Origin: Salarchaeum japonicum
GTDB lineage: Archaea > Halobacteriota > Halobacteria > Halobacteriales > Halobacteriaceae
Direction of reading: 5' to 3'
Length of the DNA stretch: 64,000 nt
NCBI RefSeq assembly: GCF_020614395.1
Contig: NZ_CP085324.1
Span: 873,564-937,563 of the forward strand
This document shows, piece after piece, positions 7,771 to 16,919 of the stretch; position 1 is the stretch's first letter; every line of letters begins with the position of its first letter. The notes beneath the pieces were generated by a model. That model had not been told where the DNA came from, did not search any database, and worked only from the letters and a program-made list of their open reading frames with translations. Both the position numbers and the translations under genes were made by a program.

Positions 7771-8538
7771 TTAGACTCTCTCCGGCGGGAGGAGCGCCTC
7801 GAACGGCTGGTCGTCGAGCCAGGTGGCGAGCTGGCAGAGTTCGTCGAGCGCGGCGTCGAACAGTTCTTCGCCCTTCTCGGGGGTGGCGTCGGTCTGGTCG
7901 CCGAACACGCCGTTCTCGCTGTTCTCGACGGCGTCGTAGAACGTGCGCGCGCCGTTCCGGACGGTGTCGAGGTCGGCGAGCGATTCGACGCCGCCCTCGT
8001 GGGCGTCCTGGAGGCGGTCGTCGTGCACGAGTTCCTCGTGGAGGTACTGGATGAGCGCGGTCTCCTTCGGGCCGCCGTGCGGGCCGTTGTGTTCGAACGC
8101 GTCGTCCACGAGGTCGGGGATGGAGTTGTCCCACATCCACTCGACGGCGTAGGCGTCCTCGGTGTCGCGGACGCGGCGGCCGACCTCGCGGAGGTGTTGG
8201 ACGTTCCCGCCGTGCGCGTTCACGAACACGACTTTCCGGACGCCGTGGTAGGCGAGGTTTCGCGTGAAGGACGCGACGTACTGGCGGAACGCGGGCGCGT
8301 CCACCCACATCGTTCCCGGGAACTGGCGGTGGTGGGGGCTGACGCCGATGTTGACGGTGGGCGTGCAGAGGAAGCCGGTTCGGTCGGCGGCCCGTCGCGC
8401 GAACGCCTCCGCGATGAGGTGGTCGGTGCCTTCGGGGAGGTGGGGGCCGTGTTGTTCGGTGGAGCCGAGCGGGACGAGCGCGACGGTGCCGTCGAGTTCG
8501 CCCGCGAGGTCGGGCCAGGCTTCGTCTGCGAGGTACAT
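7771..8538 (-). CDS. arfB: Creatininase family protein, probable ArfB formamide hydrolase
   Basis: 255 residues of the creatininase/ArfB fold. Metal-site motifs: VPLGSTEQHGPHLPEGTD near residues 22-40 (E and H ligands), VNAHGGN near 106-112, and EWMWDN, then HGGPKETALIQY near 152-165 where a conserved His and Glu complete the site. In archaea ArfB removes formate from 2-amino-5-formylamino-6-ribosylaminopyrimidinone 5'-phosphate, the step before ArfC in riboflavin/F420 synthesis. The start at 8538 is chosen over 8598 because the 20 extra residues are non-conserved and the next gene's promoter lies there. Other creatininase relatives such as mycofactocin peptidases are possible but less likely, given the ArfC gene nearby. 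Confidence 0.8.
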   Translation of the reverse strand: MYLADEAWPDLAGELDGTVALVPLGSTEQHGPHLPEGTDHLIAEAFARRAADRTGFLCTPTVNIGVSPHHRQFPGTMWVDAPAFRQYVASFTRNLAYHGVRKVVFVNAHGGNVQHLREVGRRVRDTEDAYAVEWMWDNSIPDLVDDAFEHNGPHGGPKETALIQYLHEELVHDDRLQDAHEGGVESLADLDTVRNGARTFYDAVENSENGVFGDQTDATPEKGEELFDAALDELCQLATWLDDQPFEALLPPERV

Positions 8539-8633
8539 ACTCGGGGGTCGTCCGCCCGCCCCAAGTAGCCCGCGGATGCGGCACGGTAGCACGTTCACGG
8601 TGTGCTTATCCGGCCGCCGGCCCTGGTACGCGT

Positions 8634-11465
8634 ATGAGCGACGCGGGCGTCGTCGATGCGTTCAGCCGGCTCTCGCGGCCGGTGCGGGACGCGCTCTCCG
8701 AGCGCGGGTTCAGCACGCCGACGGAGCCACAGCAGCGCGCGATTCCGCCGCTGGTCGCGGGCCACGACGGCCTCGTCATCGCGCCGACGGGGACGGGGAA
8801 GACGGAGACGGCGATGCTTCCCGTGCTGTCGGCCATCGCGGAGGCCGACCACCGGTTCGGCATCAGCGCGCTGTACGTCACGCCCCTGCGGGCGTTGAAC
8901 CGCGACATGCGCGAGCGCCTCGACTGGTGGGGCGAGGAACTGGACATCGAGGTGGACGTTCGCCACGGGGATACGACGCAGTACCGGCGCACCCAGCAGG
9001 CGGACGACCCGCCGGACGTGCTGGTGACGACGCCGGAGACCTTGCAGGCGATGTTGACGGGCGAGAAGTTGCGGCGCGCGCTCTCGGACGTGCACCACGT
9101 CGTCGTGGACGAGGTGCACGAACTCGCGGGCGCGAAGCGCGGCGCGCAGCTCACCATCGGCCTCGAACGCCTGCGCGAACTCGCGGGCGACTTCCAGCGC
9201 ATCGGCCTGTCCGCGACGGTGGGCGACCCGCGGGAGGTCGCGAACTTCCTCACGGGCGGCCGGGAGTGCGACATCGTGGAGGTGGACGTGACCTCGCAGG
9301 TGGAGTTCACGGTGCGCGAACCGCGGGTGCGGGAGTCGGACGAGCGGCTGTCGAACGAACTCTTGACGAGTCCCGAGGTCGCGAGCCACGTCCGCGCGAT
9401 ACGAGAAATCGTGGACGACCACGACTCGACGCTGGTGTTCGTGAACACGCGACAGACGGCGGAGGCGCTGGGGTCGCGGTTCAAGGAACTCGACGCGAAC
9501 ATCGGCGTCCACCACGGAAGCCTCTCGAAGGAGGCCCGCATCGAGGTCGAAGACCAGTTCAAGGCCGGGGAGTTGGACGGACTGCTGTGTACGAGTTCGA
9601 TGGAACTCGGCATCGACGTGGGCCGCATCGACCACGTCGTCCAGTATTCGAGTCCGCGGGAGGTCGCGCGCCTCCTCCAGCGCGTCGGGCGCGCCGGCCA
9701 CCGCCGCGACGAAGTCTCCCACGGCACCATCGTCACCGGCCATCCCGACGACACCCTGGAGGCGCTCGCCATCGCCCGCCGGGCCGCCGAGGGTGACGTG
9801 GAGGAGACGCCGATTCACCACGGGAGCCTCGACACCGTCGCGAACCAAATCGTGGGCCTGCTGATGGACTTCGGCGAACTCAAGGCGTATCGCGCGTACC
9901 AGATCGTGACCCGAGCGTACCCGTTCCGCCACCTCGACGAGGAGACGTTCAAGGCGGTCGTGGAGGAACTCAGCCGGAACCGCGTGCTGTGGCTGGACGA
10001 GGAGTCGGACACCATCGAGAAGTCCGGGGGGACGTGGCAGTACTACTACGCGAACCTCTCGATGATACCCGACGAGGAGACGTACGAGGTGTACGACGTG
10101 GCCTCGGGGCGACAGGTCGGGACGCTCGACGAGCGGTTCGTCGTGAACTTCGCGGAACCGGGCGCGTCGTTCATCCAGCGCGGCGAGATGTGGCGCATCG
10201 CGGAGGTGGACGAGGAGGAGGGCCGGGTCGAGGTCAGCCCCATCGAAGACCCCTCGGGCGAAGTGCCGTCGTGGACGGGGTCGGAGATTCCGGTGCCGTA
10301 CGACGTGGCGCAGGAGGTCGGGGAGATTCGGGACGTCGTCGGCCCGCAGTTCGAATCGGGCGCTGGCGTCGAGTCGGTGGCGCGCGACCTCACCGCCCCG
10401 TACCCGACGGACGCCTACACGGCCGAGCGGGCGCTCGACCCCGTGGAACGAACGGTCGAGGCGGACGCGCCCGTCCCGACCGACGACCGCGTCGTCGTGG
10501 AGTCACAGGGCCGCGACATCGTGGTGAACGCCGCGTTCGGCCACCGCGCGAACGAGACGCTCGGACGACTGCTCTCCGCCCTGCTCGGCCAGCGAACCGG
10601 CTCCTCGGTCGGACTCGACGTGGGGCCGTACCGAATCTCCCTGGAGGTTCCGCAGGGAATCCGCGCGAGCGACGTGCTCGACGTGCTGGAGGACACCGAC
10701 CCCGACCACATCCGTCCGCTGCTCGAACTCTCGCTGAAGAAGTCGGACGCGCTCAAATTCACGCTGAGTCACGTCGCGGCGAAGTTCGGCGCGCTCAAGC
10801 GCTGGAAGGGCCGGGACGGCGTCGGCCTGAACCGCGTGATGGCCGCTCTGGAGGACACGCCCGTGTACGACGAGGCGATGCGGGAGGTCTTCCACACCGA
10901 CCTCGACGTGGAGCGCGCGCGGGACGTGCTCGCCCGGATTCAGTCCGGCGACCTCGACCTCGTCGTGCACGGCCGCCGCACCGCCATCGGCGTCGGCGGC
11001 CGGTCGTCCGGCCAGGAGCTCCTCACGCCCGAGAACGCGGACGCGAGCGTCATCAACACGGTCAAAGACCGCATCGAGGACGACCGCGTGCGGCTGTTCT
11101 GCGTGCACTGCCAGGACTGGGAGCACGAGACGAAGGTCTCCCGGGTGCAAGACCAGCCGGAGTGTCCGCGCTGCGGGTCGACGATGATAGCCGCGCTGAG
11201 CCCGTGGGCGGACGACGCCGTGACGGCGGTGCGGGCCGAGGAGAAGGACGACGAGCAGGAAAAACGAACCGAGCGCGTGTACCGGAACGCGAGCCTCGTG
11301 CAGGGCCACGGGACGAAGGCGGTGAAGGCGCTCGTCGCGCGGGGCGTGGGGCCGCAAACGGCCGCGCGCATCATCAACAACCACCGGGAGAACGAGGCCG
11401 ACTTCTACCGGGACATCCTCGAACGGGAACGCGAGTACGCCCGGACGAAGGCGTTCTGGGACTAG
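8634..11465 (+). CDS. lhr: Lhr-type superfamily 2 DEAD/DEAH helicase
   Basis: 943 residues. RecA-like domain 1 has a Q-motif region (STPTEPQQRAI), Walker A PTGTGKTE (51-58), TPLRALNRD and motif II DEVHE (159-163). Domain 2 has LVFVNTRQTAE, GLLCTSSMELGIDVG and QRVGRAGHR. These are followed by the winged helix and the long Lhr-specific beta-barrel/helical region. A Cys cluster near the C-terminus (CVHCQDWEHE...CPRCGS, about 824-847) could bind zinc. Lhr-core proteins are 3'-to-5' DNA helicases implicated in replication-coupled repair. The stop overlaps the stop of the convergent response regulator by 4 nt. Length is at the upper end of archaeal Lhr proteins. Confidence 0.93.
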   Translation: MSDAGVVDAFSRLSRPVRDALSERGFSTPTEPQQRAIPPLVAGHDGLVIAPTGTGKTETAMLPVLSAIAEADHRFGISALYVTPLRALNRDMRERLDWWGEELDIEVDVRHGDTTQYRRTQQADDPPDVLVTTPETLQAMLTGEKLRRALSDVHHVVVDEVHELAGAKRGAQLTIGLERLRELAGDFQRIGLSATVGDPREVANFLTGGRECDIVEVDVTSQVEFTVREPRVRESDERLSNELLTSPEVASHVRAIREIVDDHDSTLVFVNTRQTAEALGSRFKELDANIGVHHGSLSKEARIEVEDQFKAGELDGLLCTSSMELGIDVGRIDHVVQYSSPREVARLLQRVGRAGHRRDEVSHGTIVTGHPDDTLEALAIARRAAEGDVEETPIHHGSLDTVANQIVGLLMDFGELKAYRAYQIVTRAYPFRHLDEETFKAVVEELSRNRVLWLDEESDTIEKSGGTWQYYYANLSMIPDEETYEVYDVASGRQVGTLDERFVVNFAEPGASFIQRGEMWRIAEVDEEEGRVEVSPIEDPSGEVPSWTGSEIPVPYDVAQEVGEIRDVVGPQFESGAGVESVARDLTAPYPTDAYTAERALDPVERTVEADAPVPTDDRVVVESQGRDIVVNAAFGHRANETLGRLLSALLGQRTGSSVGLDVGPYRISLEVPQGIRASDVLDVLEDTDPDHIRPLLELSLKKSDALKFTLSHVAAKFGALKRWKGRDGVGLNRVMAALEDTPVYDEAMREVFHTDLDVERARDVLARIQSGDLDLVVHGRRTAIGVGGRSSGQELLTPENADASVINTVKDRIEDDRVRLFCVHCQDWEHETKVSRVQDQPECPRCGSTMIAALSPWADDAVTAVRAEEKDDEQEKRTERVYRNASLVQGHGTKAVKALVARGVGPQTAARIINNHRENEADFYRDILEREREYARTKAFWD

Positions 11466-12028
11466 ATGTCGCGGTAGCTCGCCTGCACGCCCTCCTCGTC
11501 CATCGCCGCGAACGTCTCGTCCAGTTCCTCCCGGAGCCGCTCGACCTCCCGCGTGAGCTCCTGGTACTCCTCGCTCTCTTCGAGTTCGCCGTGGGAGCGT
11601 TCGGTTTCGAGCGTGGACTGCTTCGCCACGAGCGCGAAAAAGCGCTGGGAGCGCGAGTCGAACGTCGCCCGCGACAGCAAGTCCTCCACGACCTCCCGGA
11701 GGTCTTCGCCCGTCACGGGCTTCGTGAGGTAGGTGTCAAACCCCATCTCGATGATGTCCACGTCGGGTTCGACGCCCGTCACCATCGCCACCCGGCAGTC
11801 GTAGCCCTCCTCGCGGATGCGGTCGAGCGCCTCGTCGCCGCGCATGTTCGGCATCTCGCGGTCGAGCAACACCACGTCCACGGACGAATCCATCATCGAC
11901 AGCGCCTCACGGCCGTCGACCGCGGTGAGCACGGTGTACTCGTCGGGGAGCCAGAGCGAGTACGCCTCGGTGACGCGCTCCTCGTCGTCCACCGCGAGCA
12001 CCACCGGGTTGCCGTCGTCGTCCGTCAT
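11462..12028 (-). CDS. Response regulator with HalX domain
   Basis: 188 residues. The receiver domain (about 8-125) has the acidic pair DDEE near 14-17, phospho-acceptor D56 within VVLLDREMPN, and the conserved Lys in LTKPV near 112. The C-terminal ~60 residues form a Glu/Arg-rich coiled coil (EYQELTREVERLREELDETF), the HalX output domain found in haloarchaeal regulators. There is no DNA-binding motif. Its ATG overlaps the TGA of the sensor kinase gene by 4 nt, so it is the cognate partner of that kinase. Confidence 0.93.
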   Translation of the reverse strand: MTDDDGNPVVLAVDDEERVTEAYSLWLPDEYTVLTAVDGREALSMMDSSVDVVLLDREMPNMRGDEALDRIREEGYDCRVAMVTGVEPDVDIIEMGFDTYLTKPVTGEDLREVVEDLLSRATFDSRSQRFFALVAKQSTLETERSHGELEESEEYQELTREVERLREELDETFAAMDEEGVQASYRDI

Positions 12029-13119
12029 TCTATCGCCGGCGAACGGAATTCGAAGCGAGCGCCGTCCGCTTCGCTCTCGGTTATCTCCACGTTCCAGCCG
12101 TGCGCGTCAGCGATGGATTTCACGATGTTCAGCCCGAACCCGGTGCCGTTCTCGGAGTCCGTGTACCCGTACTCGAAGACGTCCTCGCGTTTCTCCGCCG
12201 GAATCCCGGGGCCGTCGTCCGAGACGAAAAAGCCGTTCCCCTCGTCGAGCTGGCCGACGCGGACGTGCGCGTCCTCGCCGGCGTACCGGACGGCGTTCCC
12301 GAACAGGTTCTCGAACACGGTGCGCATGCGTTCGGGGTCGGCCTCCACGTGGTTCGGGTCGTCGATTTCGAGCGACGCGGTCTCGGTTCCCGCGGTCTGC
12401 CAGGCGTCCCGCGCTATCGGTTCGAGCGCGATGTGTTCGGTTTCGCCGACCGCCCGCCCCTCCTTCGTGAGCGTGAGCACGTCGTCGATGAGCCGGCCCA
12501 TCCGGTCGTGTATCTCCTCGACCTCCCGGATGTACTCCTCGCCGCCCTCCGCGTGCGCTTTCGCGAGCGACAACCGCGCCTGCGCGGCGTTCAGGGGGTC
12601 GCGGAGGTCGTGGCTGACGATGCTCGCGAACTTCTCCAGCTGCTCGTTCTTCCGTTCGAGCTGGCGTTCGCGCTCGATGCGCTCGGAGATGTCGCGGATG
12701 ATGCCGGAGAACACCCGGCGGTTCTCGTAGGGGTGTTCCTCGAACGTCACCGAGAGGTGAACCTCGTGGCCCTCTTTGTGCTGGCCGGGAATCTCGATGT
12801 CGTTCCAGTTCATCGTCCGCTCTCCGGACTCCACGTAGTCGCTGAGCGCGTTGTAGTGGGCTTGCTGGAGGCGGTCGGGCATCACCTTCGTCAGGTCGCT
12901 CCCGATGAGTTCGCCTGGCTCGTAGCCGAACACTCGCTCGACGCTCTCGTTCGCGTACAGAATCGTCGAGGACTCGTCGATGGTGATGATGGCGTCCGAC
13001 CCGTTCTCGACGAGCGTCTCGAAGAAGTCCTCCCCGTGAATCATGTGGTCGTAGTCGGTGTCCGCTCCCGCGTTCACCGCGGACTCACCGTCCTCGACTG
13101 AGTGGTCTGATGTGTCCAT
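12025..13119 (-). CDS. PAS domain sensor histidine kinase
   Basis: 364 residues, no membrane segment, so a cytosolic sensor. A PAS domain spans about 33-145 (ENGSDAIITIDESSTILYAN). A short coiled linker follows, then HisKA with H170 in FASIVSHDLRDPLNAAQ and HATPase with N box ENLFGNAVRYAG, G1 DDGPGIP and G2 GTGFGLNIV. It should phosphorylate the overlapping HalX response regulator. The PAS ligand (redox, light or a small molecule) cannot be read from sequence. The start at 13119 is the first Met after the Arg-rich, out-of-style extension belonging to a shadow frame. Confidence 0.93.
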   Translation of the reverse strand: MDTSDHSVEDGESAVNAGADTDYDHMIHGEDFFETLVENGSDAIITIDESSTILYANESVERVFGYEPGELIGSDLTKVMPDRLQQAHYNALSDYVESGERTMNWNDIEIPGQHKEGHEVHLSVTFEEHPYENRRVFSGIIRDISERIERERQLERKNEQLEKFASIVSHDLRDPLNAAQARLSLAKAHAEGGEEYIREVEEIHDRMGRLIDDVLTLTKEGRAVGETEHIALEPIARDAWQTAGTETASLEIDDPNHVEADPERMRTVFENLFGNAVRYAGEDAHVRVGQLDEGNGFFVSDDGPGIPAEKREDVFEYGYTDSENGTGFGLNIVKSIADAHGWNVEITESEADGARFEFRSPAIE

Positions 13120-13160
13120 GAGCGGGCGTCTGTTGCGTACAGACACTCGACTCGGCCCTA

Positions 13161-13841
13161 TCAACGTGACGGCCCGCGGTCGATGTTGTCCAGCGCGGCG
13201 AGCAGGCGTTCGCGGAGGTCGCTCGCGGACGCGGCGACCTCGTCCGCGGCGGACGTGTCCATCTCCCCGGCCTCGTCGGCCTCGTACGCGACGACGTACG
13301 CGCCCGCGCGGTCGGCCGCCCGGATGCCGTTCTCGGAGTCCTCCACCACCACGGTCTCCTCCGCGGTGACGCCGAGGCGGGACATCGTCACCTCGTAGAT
13401 GTCGGGGTCGGGCTTCCCCGGGATGTCGAGGTCGGCGGCGGACACCACCACGTCGAAGCGGCCGTTGAGGTCGAAGCGGTCGAACGCCATCTCCACCCAG
13501 CGCGGGTACGAGGACGTGCAGACGGCGAGCGGCACGCCGTACTCGTCGAGGGCGTCGAGGAGGTCGTGAAAGCCCGGCATCAGGTCGGCGTGTTCGGTGT
13601 AGACGGCGTCCGCGTGGTCGTCGTAGAACTCGAAGTACTCGTCCGCGGAGTCCACGGTGAGGTCGTAGCCCGCGTCGCGGAGGCGGTCGTACTGGTCGTG
13701 GACGTTGATGCCGATGAGGTCGGTGGGTTCGAGGTCGTCCCCGTCCACGACGAGTTCGTCGATGACTCGCTCGATGACGTCCTTCCAGTAGCGTTCCGTG
13801 TCCACGATGACGCCGTCCATGTCGAAGATGACCGCGGCCAT
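13161..13841 (-). CDS. HAD superfamily phosphatase (beta-phosphoglucomutase-like)
   Basis: 226 residues. HAD motifs: I, FDMDGVIVDTE with nucleophile D7 and acid D9; II, VCTSSYP near 105; III, GKPDPDIY near 140; IV, VVVEDSENGIRAA near 158-170. An alpha-helical cap lies between motifs I and II. This arrangement is that of subfamily IA sugar-phosphate phosphatases and beta-phosphoglucomutases; the precise substrate is not readable. The start at 13841 places the Asp motif six residues from the N-terminus. It sits 41 bp upstream of the histidine kinase on the same strand and may share a message with it. Confidence 0.9.
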   Translation of the reverse strand: MAAVIFDMDGVIVDTERYWKDVIERVIDELVVDGDDLEPTDLIGINVHDQYDRLRDAGYDLTVDSADEYFEFYDDHADAVYTEHADLMPGFHDLLDALDEYGVPLAVCTSSYPRWVEMAFDRFDLNGRFDVVVSAADLDIPGKPDPDIYEVTMSRLGVTAEETVVVEDSENGIRAADRAGAYVVAYEADEAGEMDTSAADEVAASASDLRERLLAALDNIDRGPSR

Positions 13842-13926
13842 ACCCGCGGTAGGGGCGGCCTGGGGAAAACACGTGCGGCGGTTCGGGCCGGCGACTCGGG
13901 GTGTCGGCGAGCGTGTTGGAAAACCG

Positions 13927-13932
13927 TTATAC
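13927..13932 (+). promoter_or_regulatory. TATA box for the lipoprotein-ABC exporter cluster
   Basis: ttatac lies 24-29 nt before the ATG at 13956, flanked by an AT-rich aaaccg stretch; this fits a leaderless promoter. Confidence 0.5.
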
Positions 13933-13955
13933 GAATCCCGACAGAACTCGCGTCC

Positions 13956-15026
13956 ATGAGAGTGCCCTCCCTCCGCGGTGGCGCGAGCGCGCGGTCGGTT
14001 CTCGCCGTGCTCGCCGTCGCGATGCTCGTTTCGACCGCCGGCTGCGCCGGACTCCTCGCCGACGACGGCGGGAGTGCGAGCGAGGCCGCGAAACTGGATA
14101 GCGTGCCCGCGAACGTCGATTCGCTCGCGTTCGTGGACGCCGAGTCGATGCTCGCGGACGACACGCTCCGCGGCGTGCTGAACACGTACTACGCCGAGCT
14201 GAACGAGTCGTCGCCCTACTACTCCGGGCCCACGTCCGTCGCCGAGGCCATCAACGACACCGAGTCCGCGAGCGGGGTGTCCGCGAGTCAGTTCGGGACG
14301 ATGACGGTGTTCTCGAACGCGAGCGAGCAGGCGGACGGCGAGTCCGGGTCGTTCAACGGCGCGCTCGTCACGTCCTCGCTCTCGAAGGCCGAACTGAAGG
14401 CCGCGGTGACGAACCAGACGGGCATGGAGTTCTCGACGGAGACGTACGGGAACGCGACGCTCTGGGTTCCCGACTCCGAGTTCGCGAGCGGGAGCGTGGT
14501 CGGCTGGCTCGGTGACGGGACGTTCGTCACCGGCACCGAATCCGCCGCGAAAGCCGTCGTGGACGTGCGCGCCGGGGACGCGCCCGCGGTGAGCGGCGAC
14601 CTCCGAGAGACGTTCGCGGACACCCGCGCGGGCTACGTGAAGTTCGCGATGACCGTCCCCCAGCAGGAACTCGACGCCGGCCCGTACGCCTCCGAGACCC
14701 GGTTCGCCACCGAGAGCCTGAACTCCGTCCAGGTCGTGTCGGGCGCGTTCTACGTCGAGGACACCGACGTCGGGAGCGTGACGAACGTCGTGACGAACAC
14801 GAGCAGCGCCGCGACGAACATCATGCAGGTGATGCAGGGCGGGATAGCCGCGTACGAACTCGCGTCCGAGGAGGCCGCCGCCGAAACCATCGACAAGATC
14901 GAGGTGACGAGCGAGGGGACGACGGTCACGCTCTCCTACGAGAACGCCGCGTCCGACATCGAGGACGCGATAGCGAGCGCGTACAACGAGTCGGAAACGC
15001 AGTCTACGACGACCGCGACCGCGTAG
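13956..15026 (+). CDS. Predicted lipoprotein of an ABC-2 export cluster
   Basis: 356 residues. A signal peptide (basic MRVPSLRGGASARS, then a hydrophobic core) ends in a lipobox STAGC with C30 as the lipidated residue. The mature part is rich in Ser, Thr and Ala, with many N-x-S/T sites, and has no motif I recognise. Segments such as VDSLAFVDAESML and GTFVTGTESAAKAVVDV suggest a duplicated alpha/beta fold similar to DUF-type surface lipoproteins of haloarchaea. Its stop (TAG) abuts the ATG of the ABC-2 permease, so it probably works with that exporter, either as a surface partner or as a component of an envelope-modifying system. Confidence 0.75.
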   Translation: MRVPSLRGGASARSVLAVLAVAMLVSTAGCAGLLADDGGSASEAAKLDSVPANVDSLAFVDAESMLADDTLRGVLNTYYAELNESSPYYSGPTSVAEAINDTESASGVSASQFGTMTVFSNASEQADGESGSFNGALVTSSLSKAELKAAVTNQTGMEFSTETYGNATLWVPDSEFASGSVVGWLGDGTFVTGTESAAKAVVDVRAGDAPAVSGDLRETFADTRAGYVKFAMTVPQQELDAGPYASETRFATESLNSVQVVSGAFYVEDTDVGSVTNVVTNTSSAATNIMQVMQGGIAAYELASEEAAAETIDKIEVTSEGTTVTLSYENAASDIEDAIASAYNESETQSTTTATA

Positions 15027-16094
15027 ATGGGCGTCCCGCCGCTCCTCGCGAAGGAACTCCGCTGGGGCTGGCGGAAGAAACTCCCGTTGTTCGTCCTGTT
15101 CGTTCTCGTTCCGGGTCTGTTCGTGTACGGCACGCTCGCGTTCGAGCACGTCCTCCCGACCTCGGTGCCGGTCGCCGTCGCGCCCGCCGGCCCGGGCGTC
15201 ACCCACGACGACCTCTCCGTCGTCCGGGGTGCGGTGGCGCTGTTCAGCGACCCCGCCATCTACGAGTCGCGGACGGCGGCGATGCGGGCGCTCGCCCACG
15301 AGCGCGTGTACGCGGTCGTCACCGCGCCCGCGAACCTCACGACGGGGTCGGGGCGCGCGACGGTCGAACTGTTCGTCTCCGGGAGCGTCGTCCCCTACCT
15401 GGAGCCCGCGCAGGTTCTGGCGAACGTCGCGGAACGCGGCGTCGCCTCGCTCACCGACCGCCCCGTTTCGACCGCGTACACGGTCGTCGGCCGCGAGCGC
15501 TCGCTCTCCGCGTACCTCCTGCCGACGTTCCTGTTCGTGCTCGTGTTGCTCGTCGCGTTCGCCTACCTCCCGTACAACCTCGCGTCGGAGGAGGCCGCCA
15601 TCGACCGCCTCCGCCTCGAATCCTCGCTCCACCGCGTGGTCGCGACGAAACTCGCGGCGTTCACCGTCCTGCTCGTCGCGCCCGTCGCGGTGTTCGACCT
15701 CGCGAGCCGCGTCCTCGGCACCCCTGTCGGGTTTCTCCGACCGAGCGTCCTCGCCGTGTACGTCCTCTGTTTCCTCGCCGCGGGCACGCTCGCCGCCGCC
15801 GTCACCGTCGCCCTGCGGTTCTCCGCGTGGGGACGCCTCGCGAACCTCGCCGTCCTCCTGTTCTGCCTCGCGTTCTCCGGGCTCGCCTACCCCCGCGGGT
15901 TCTTCTCCGTCGCGCGCCGCGACTTCGTCACGTCGCTCCCGACCTATCACGCGATGGTCGCCGCGCGCGGGTTCACGCTCCGCGGCCAGGAACTCGCCGC
16001 GTACGCGGACACCGTCCTTCTCCTGCTCGGGACGCTCGCCGCCTGTTGCGTCCTGTTCGCGGGGAGCGTGCGGTACTACGAACGAGGTGCCTGA
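15027..16094 (+). CDS. ABC-2 type transporter permease
   Basis: 355 residues with an ABC-2 layout: a cytosolic basic start (LLAKELRWGWRKK), TM1 about 19-40, a large extracytosolic domain about 45-165, then five hydrophobic segments at about 168-190, 212-232, 243-265, 272-290 and 328-346. It has no ATP-binding motif. It starts on the base after the lipoprotein stop and ends 1 nt before the ATPase ATG at 16096, so the three genes form one operon. Such pairs export lipids, polysaccharides or drugs, or supply envelope-modifying functions; nothing here fixes the substrate. Confidence 0.88.
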   Translation: MGVPPLLAKELRWGWRKKLPLFVLFVLVPGLFVYGTLAFEHVLPTSVPVAVAPAGPGVTHDDLSVVRGAVALFSDPAIYESRTAAMRALAHERVYAVVTAPANLTTGSGRATVELFVSGSVVPYLEPAQVLANVAERGVASLTDRPVSTAYTVVGRERSLSAYLLPTFLFVLVLLVAFAYLPYNLASEEAAIDRLRLESSLHRVVATKLAAFTVLLVAPVAVFDLASRVLGTPVGFLRPSVLAVYVLCFLAAGTLAAAVTVALRFSAWGRLANLAVLLFCLAFSGLAYPRGFFSVARRDFVTSLPTYHAMVAARGFTLRGQELAAYADTVLLLLGTLAACCVLFAGSVRYYERGA

Positions 16095-16095
16095 G

Positions 16096-16752
16096 ATGCG
16101 CGTCGAAACCCTCACCAAACGCTACGGGGACGTGGTCGCCGTGGACGACGTGACGCTCGACTTCGCGCCCGGCGTCCACTGCGTCGCCGGCCCGAACGGC
16201 AGCGGGAAGACCACCCTGTTGCGGTGTCTCGCCGGCCTCACGCGGCCCACGTCCGGCGCGGTGGAGCGAACCGGGCGCGTGAACTACGCGTTCCAGACGC
16301 CGAGCGTCTACCACGACCTCACCGTCGCCGACAACCTCGCCGTCTTCGCCGGGTTCGCGGACGAACCCCGGGAGTGGCGCGCGACCCTCGAAGACCGCCT
16401 CGGCCTCGCGCCGATGCGCGACCGCCCGGCGAGCGCGCTCTCGGACGGCTACCGCAAGCGCCTCGACCTCGCGCTCGCCCTCCTCGACCGCCCGGACGTA
16501 CTCGTCCTCGACGAACCGCTCGCCGACCTCGACCCCGCCACCCGGGACGCCATCGTGGACACCATCGAGGCGTACGCGACCGACGACCGGTACGTGCTCG
16601 CGTCCACGCACAACCTCGACCGGTTCGACGGCCTCGCCGACCGCCTCACCGTCATGTCGCTCGGGCGCGTCGTCGCCGACCTCGAACGCGACGACTGGAG
16701 CGACCCCGAGACGGCGTACGAGCGCGCCCTGCGAGAACACGGGTGGGGGTAA
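16096..16752 (+). CDS. ABC transporter ATP-binding protein
   Basis: 218 residues, short for an ABC ATPase. Walker A is GPNGSGKTTLL (about 35-45), the Q-loop is YAFQTPSVYHDLTV, the signature is SALSDGYRKRLDLALAL (SDGYRKR replaces the usual SGGQ), Walker B is VLVLDEPLADLDP and the H-loop is ASTHNLDR. It energises the adjacent ABC-2 permease. The start at 16096 is the first ATG after the permease stop and yields the standard MRVETLTKRYGDVVAVDDV opening. The signature replacement SDG for SGG is tolerated in ABC-2 ATPases. Confidence 0.92.
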   Translation: MRVETLTKRYGDVVAVDDVTLDFAPGVHCVAGPNGSGKTTLLRCLAGLTRPTSGAVERTGRVNYAFQTPSVYHDLTVADNLAVFAGFADEPREWRATLEDRLGLAPMRDRPASALSDGYRKRLDLALALLDRPDVLVLDEPLADLDPATRDAIVDTIEAYATDDRYVLASTHNLDRFDGLADRLTVMSLGRVVADLERDDWSDPETAYERALREHGWG

Positions 16753-16784
16753 CGGTTTTGGGGATAGCGAGCGGAACCACGAGT

Positions 16785-16919
16785 ATGGTCGAAGAGACGA
16801 CGCGCGACGACATGACGTGGTACGCCTGCGAGAAGTGCGGGCTGATGTTCGACGACCCGGACGACGCCGCACAACACGAGGAGAACTGCGATGCCGAAGA
16901 CCCCTCCTACCTCCAGTAA
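16785..16919 (+). CDS. Small zinc-finger protein
   Basis: 44 residues with a single compact finger: CEKC near residues 15-18 and H30 and C35 downstream (C-x2-C-x11-H-x4-C). It starts at an ATG 32 nt after the ABC ATPase and ends at the base before the stop of the convergent DUF5796 gene. Very similar 40-50 residue one-finger proteins are widespread in haloarchaea (I recall them as a DUF7128-type family). They are probably structural or protein-binding fingers; the function is unknown. Confidence 0.7.
   Translation: MVEETTRDDMTWYACEKCGLMFDDPDDAAQHEENCDAEDPSYLQ

Noticed and set aside
9989-12730. A 913-codon plus-strand frame across the Lhr helicase and the two-component genes.
   Set aside because: It is out of frame with the helicase and opposite to the kinase pair; composition is Arg/Gly-rich with no motif.
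13161-16118. A 985-codon open frame on the minus strand and similar long antisense frames elsewhere (for example 4274-5356, 22427-23803, 52370-53704).
   Set aside because: They lie opposite well-supported genes, are Arg/Gly/Asp-rich with no recognisable domains, and result from the high GC content; only the HAD phosphatase part of the first is real.
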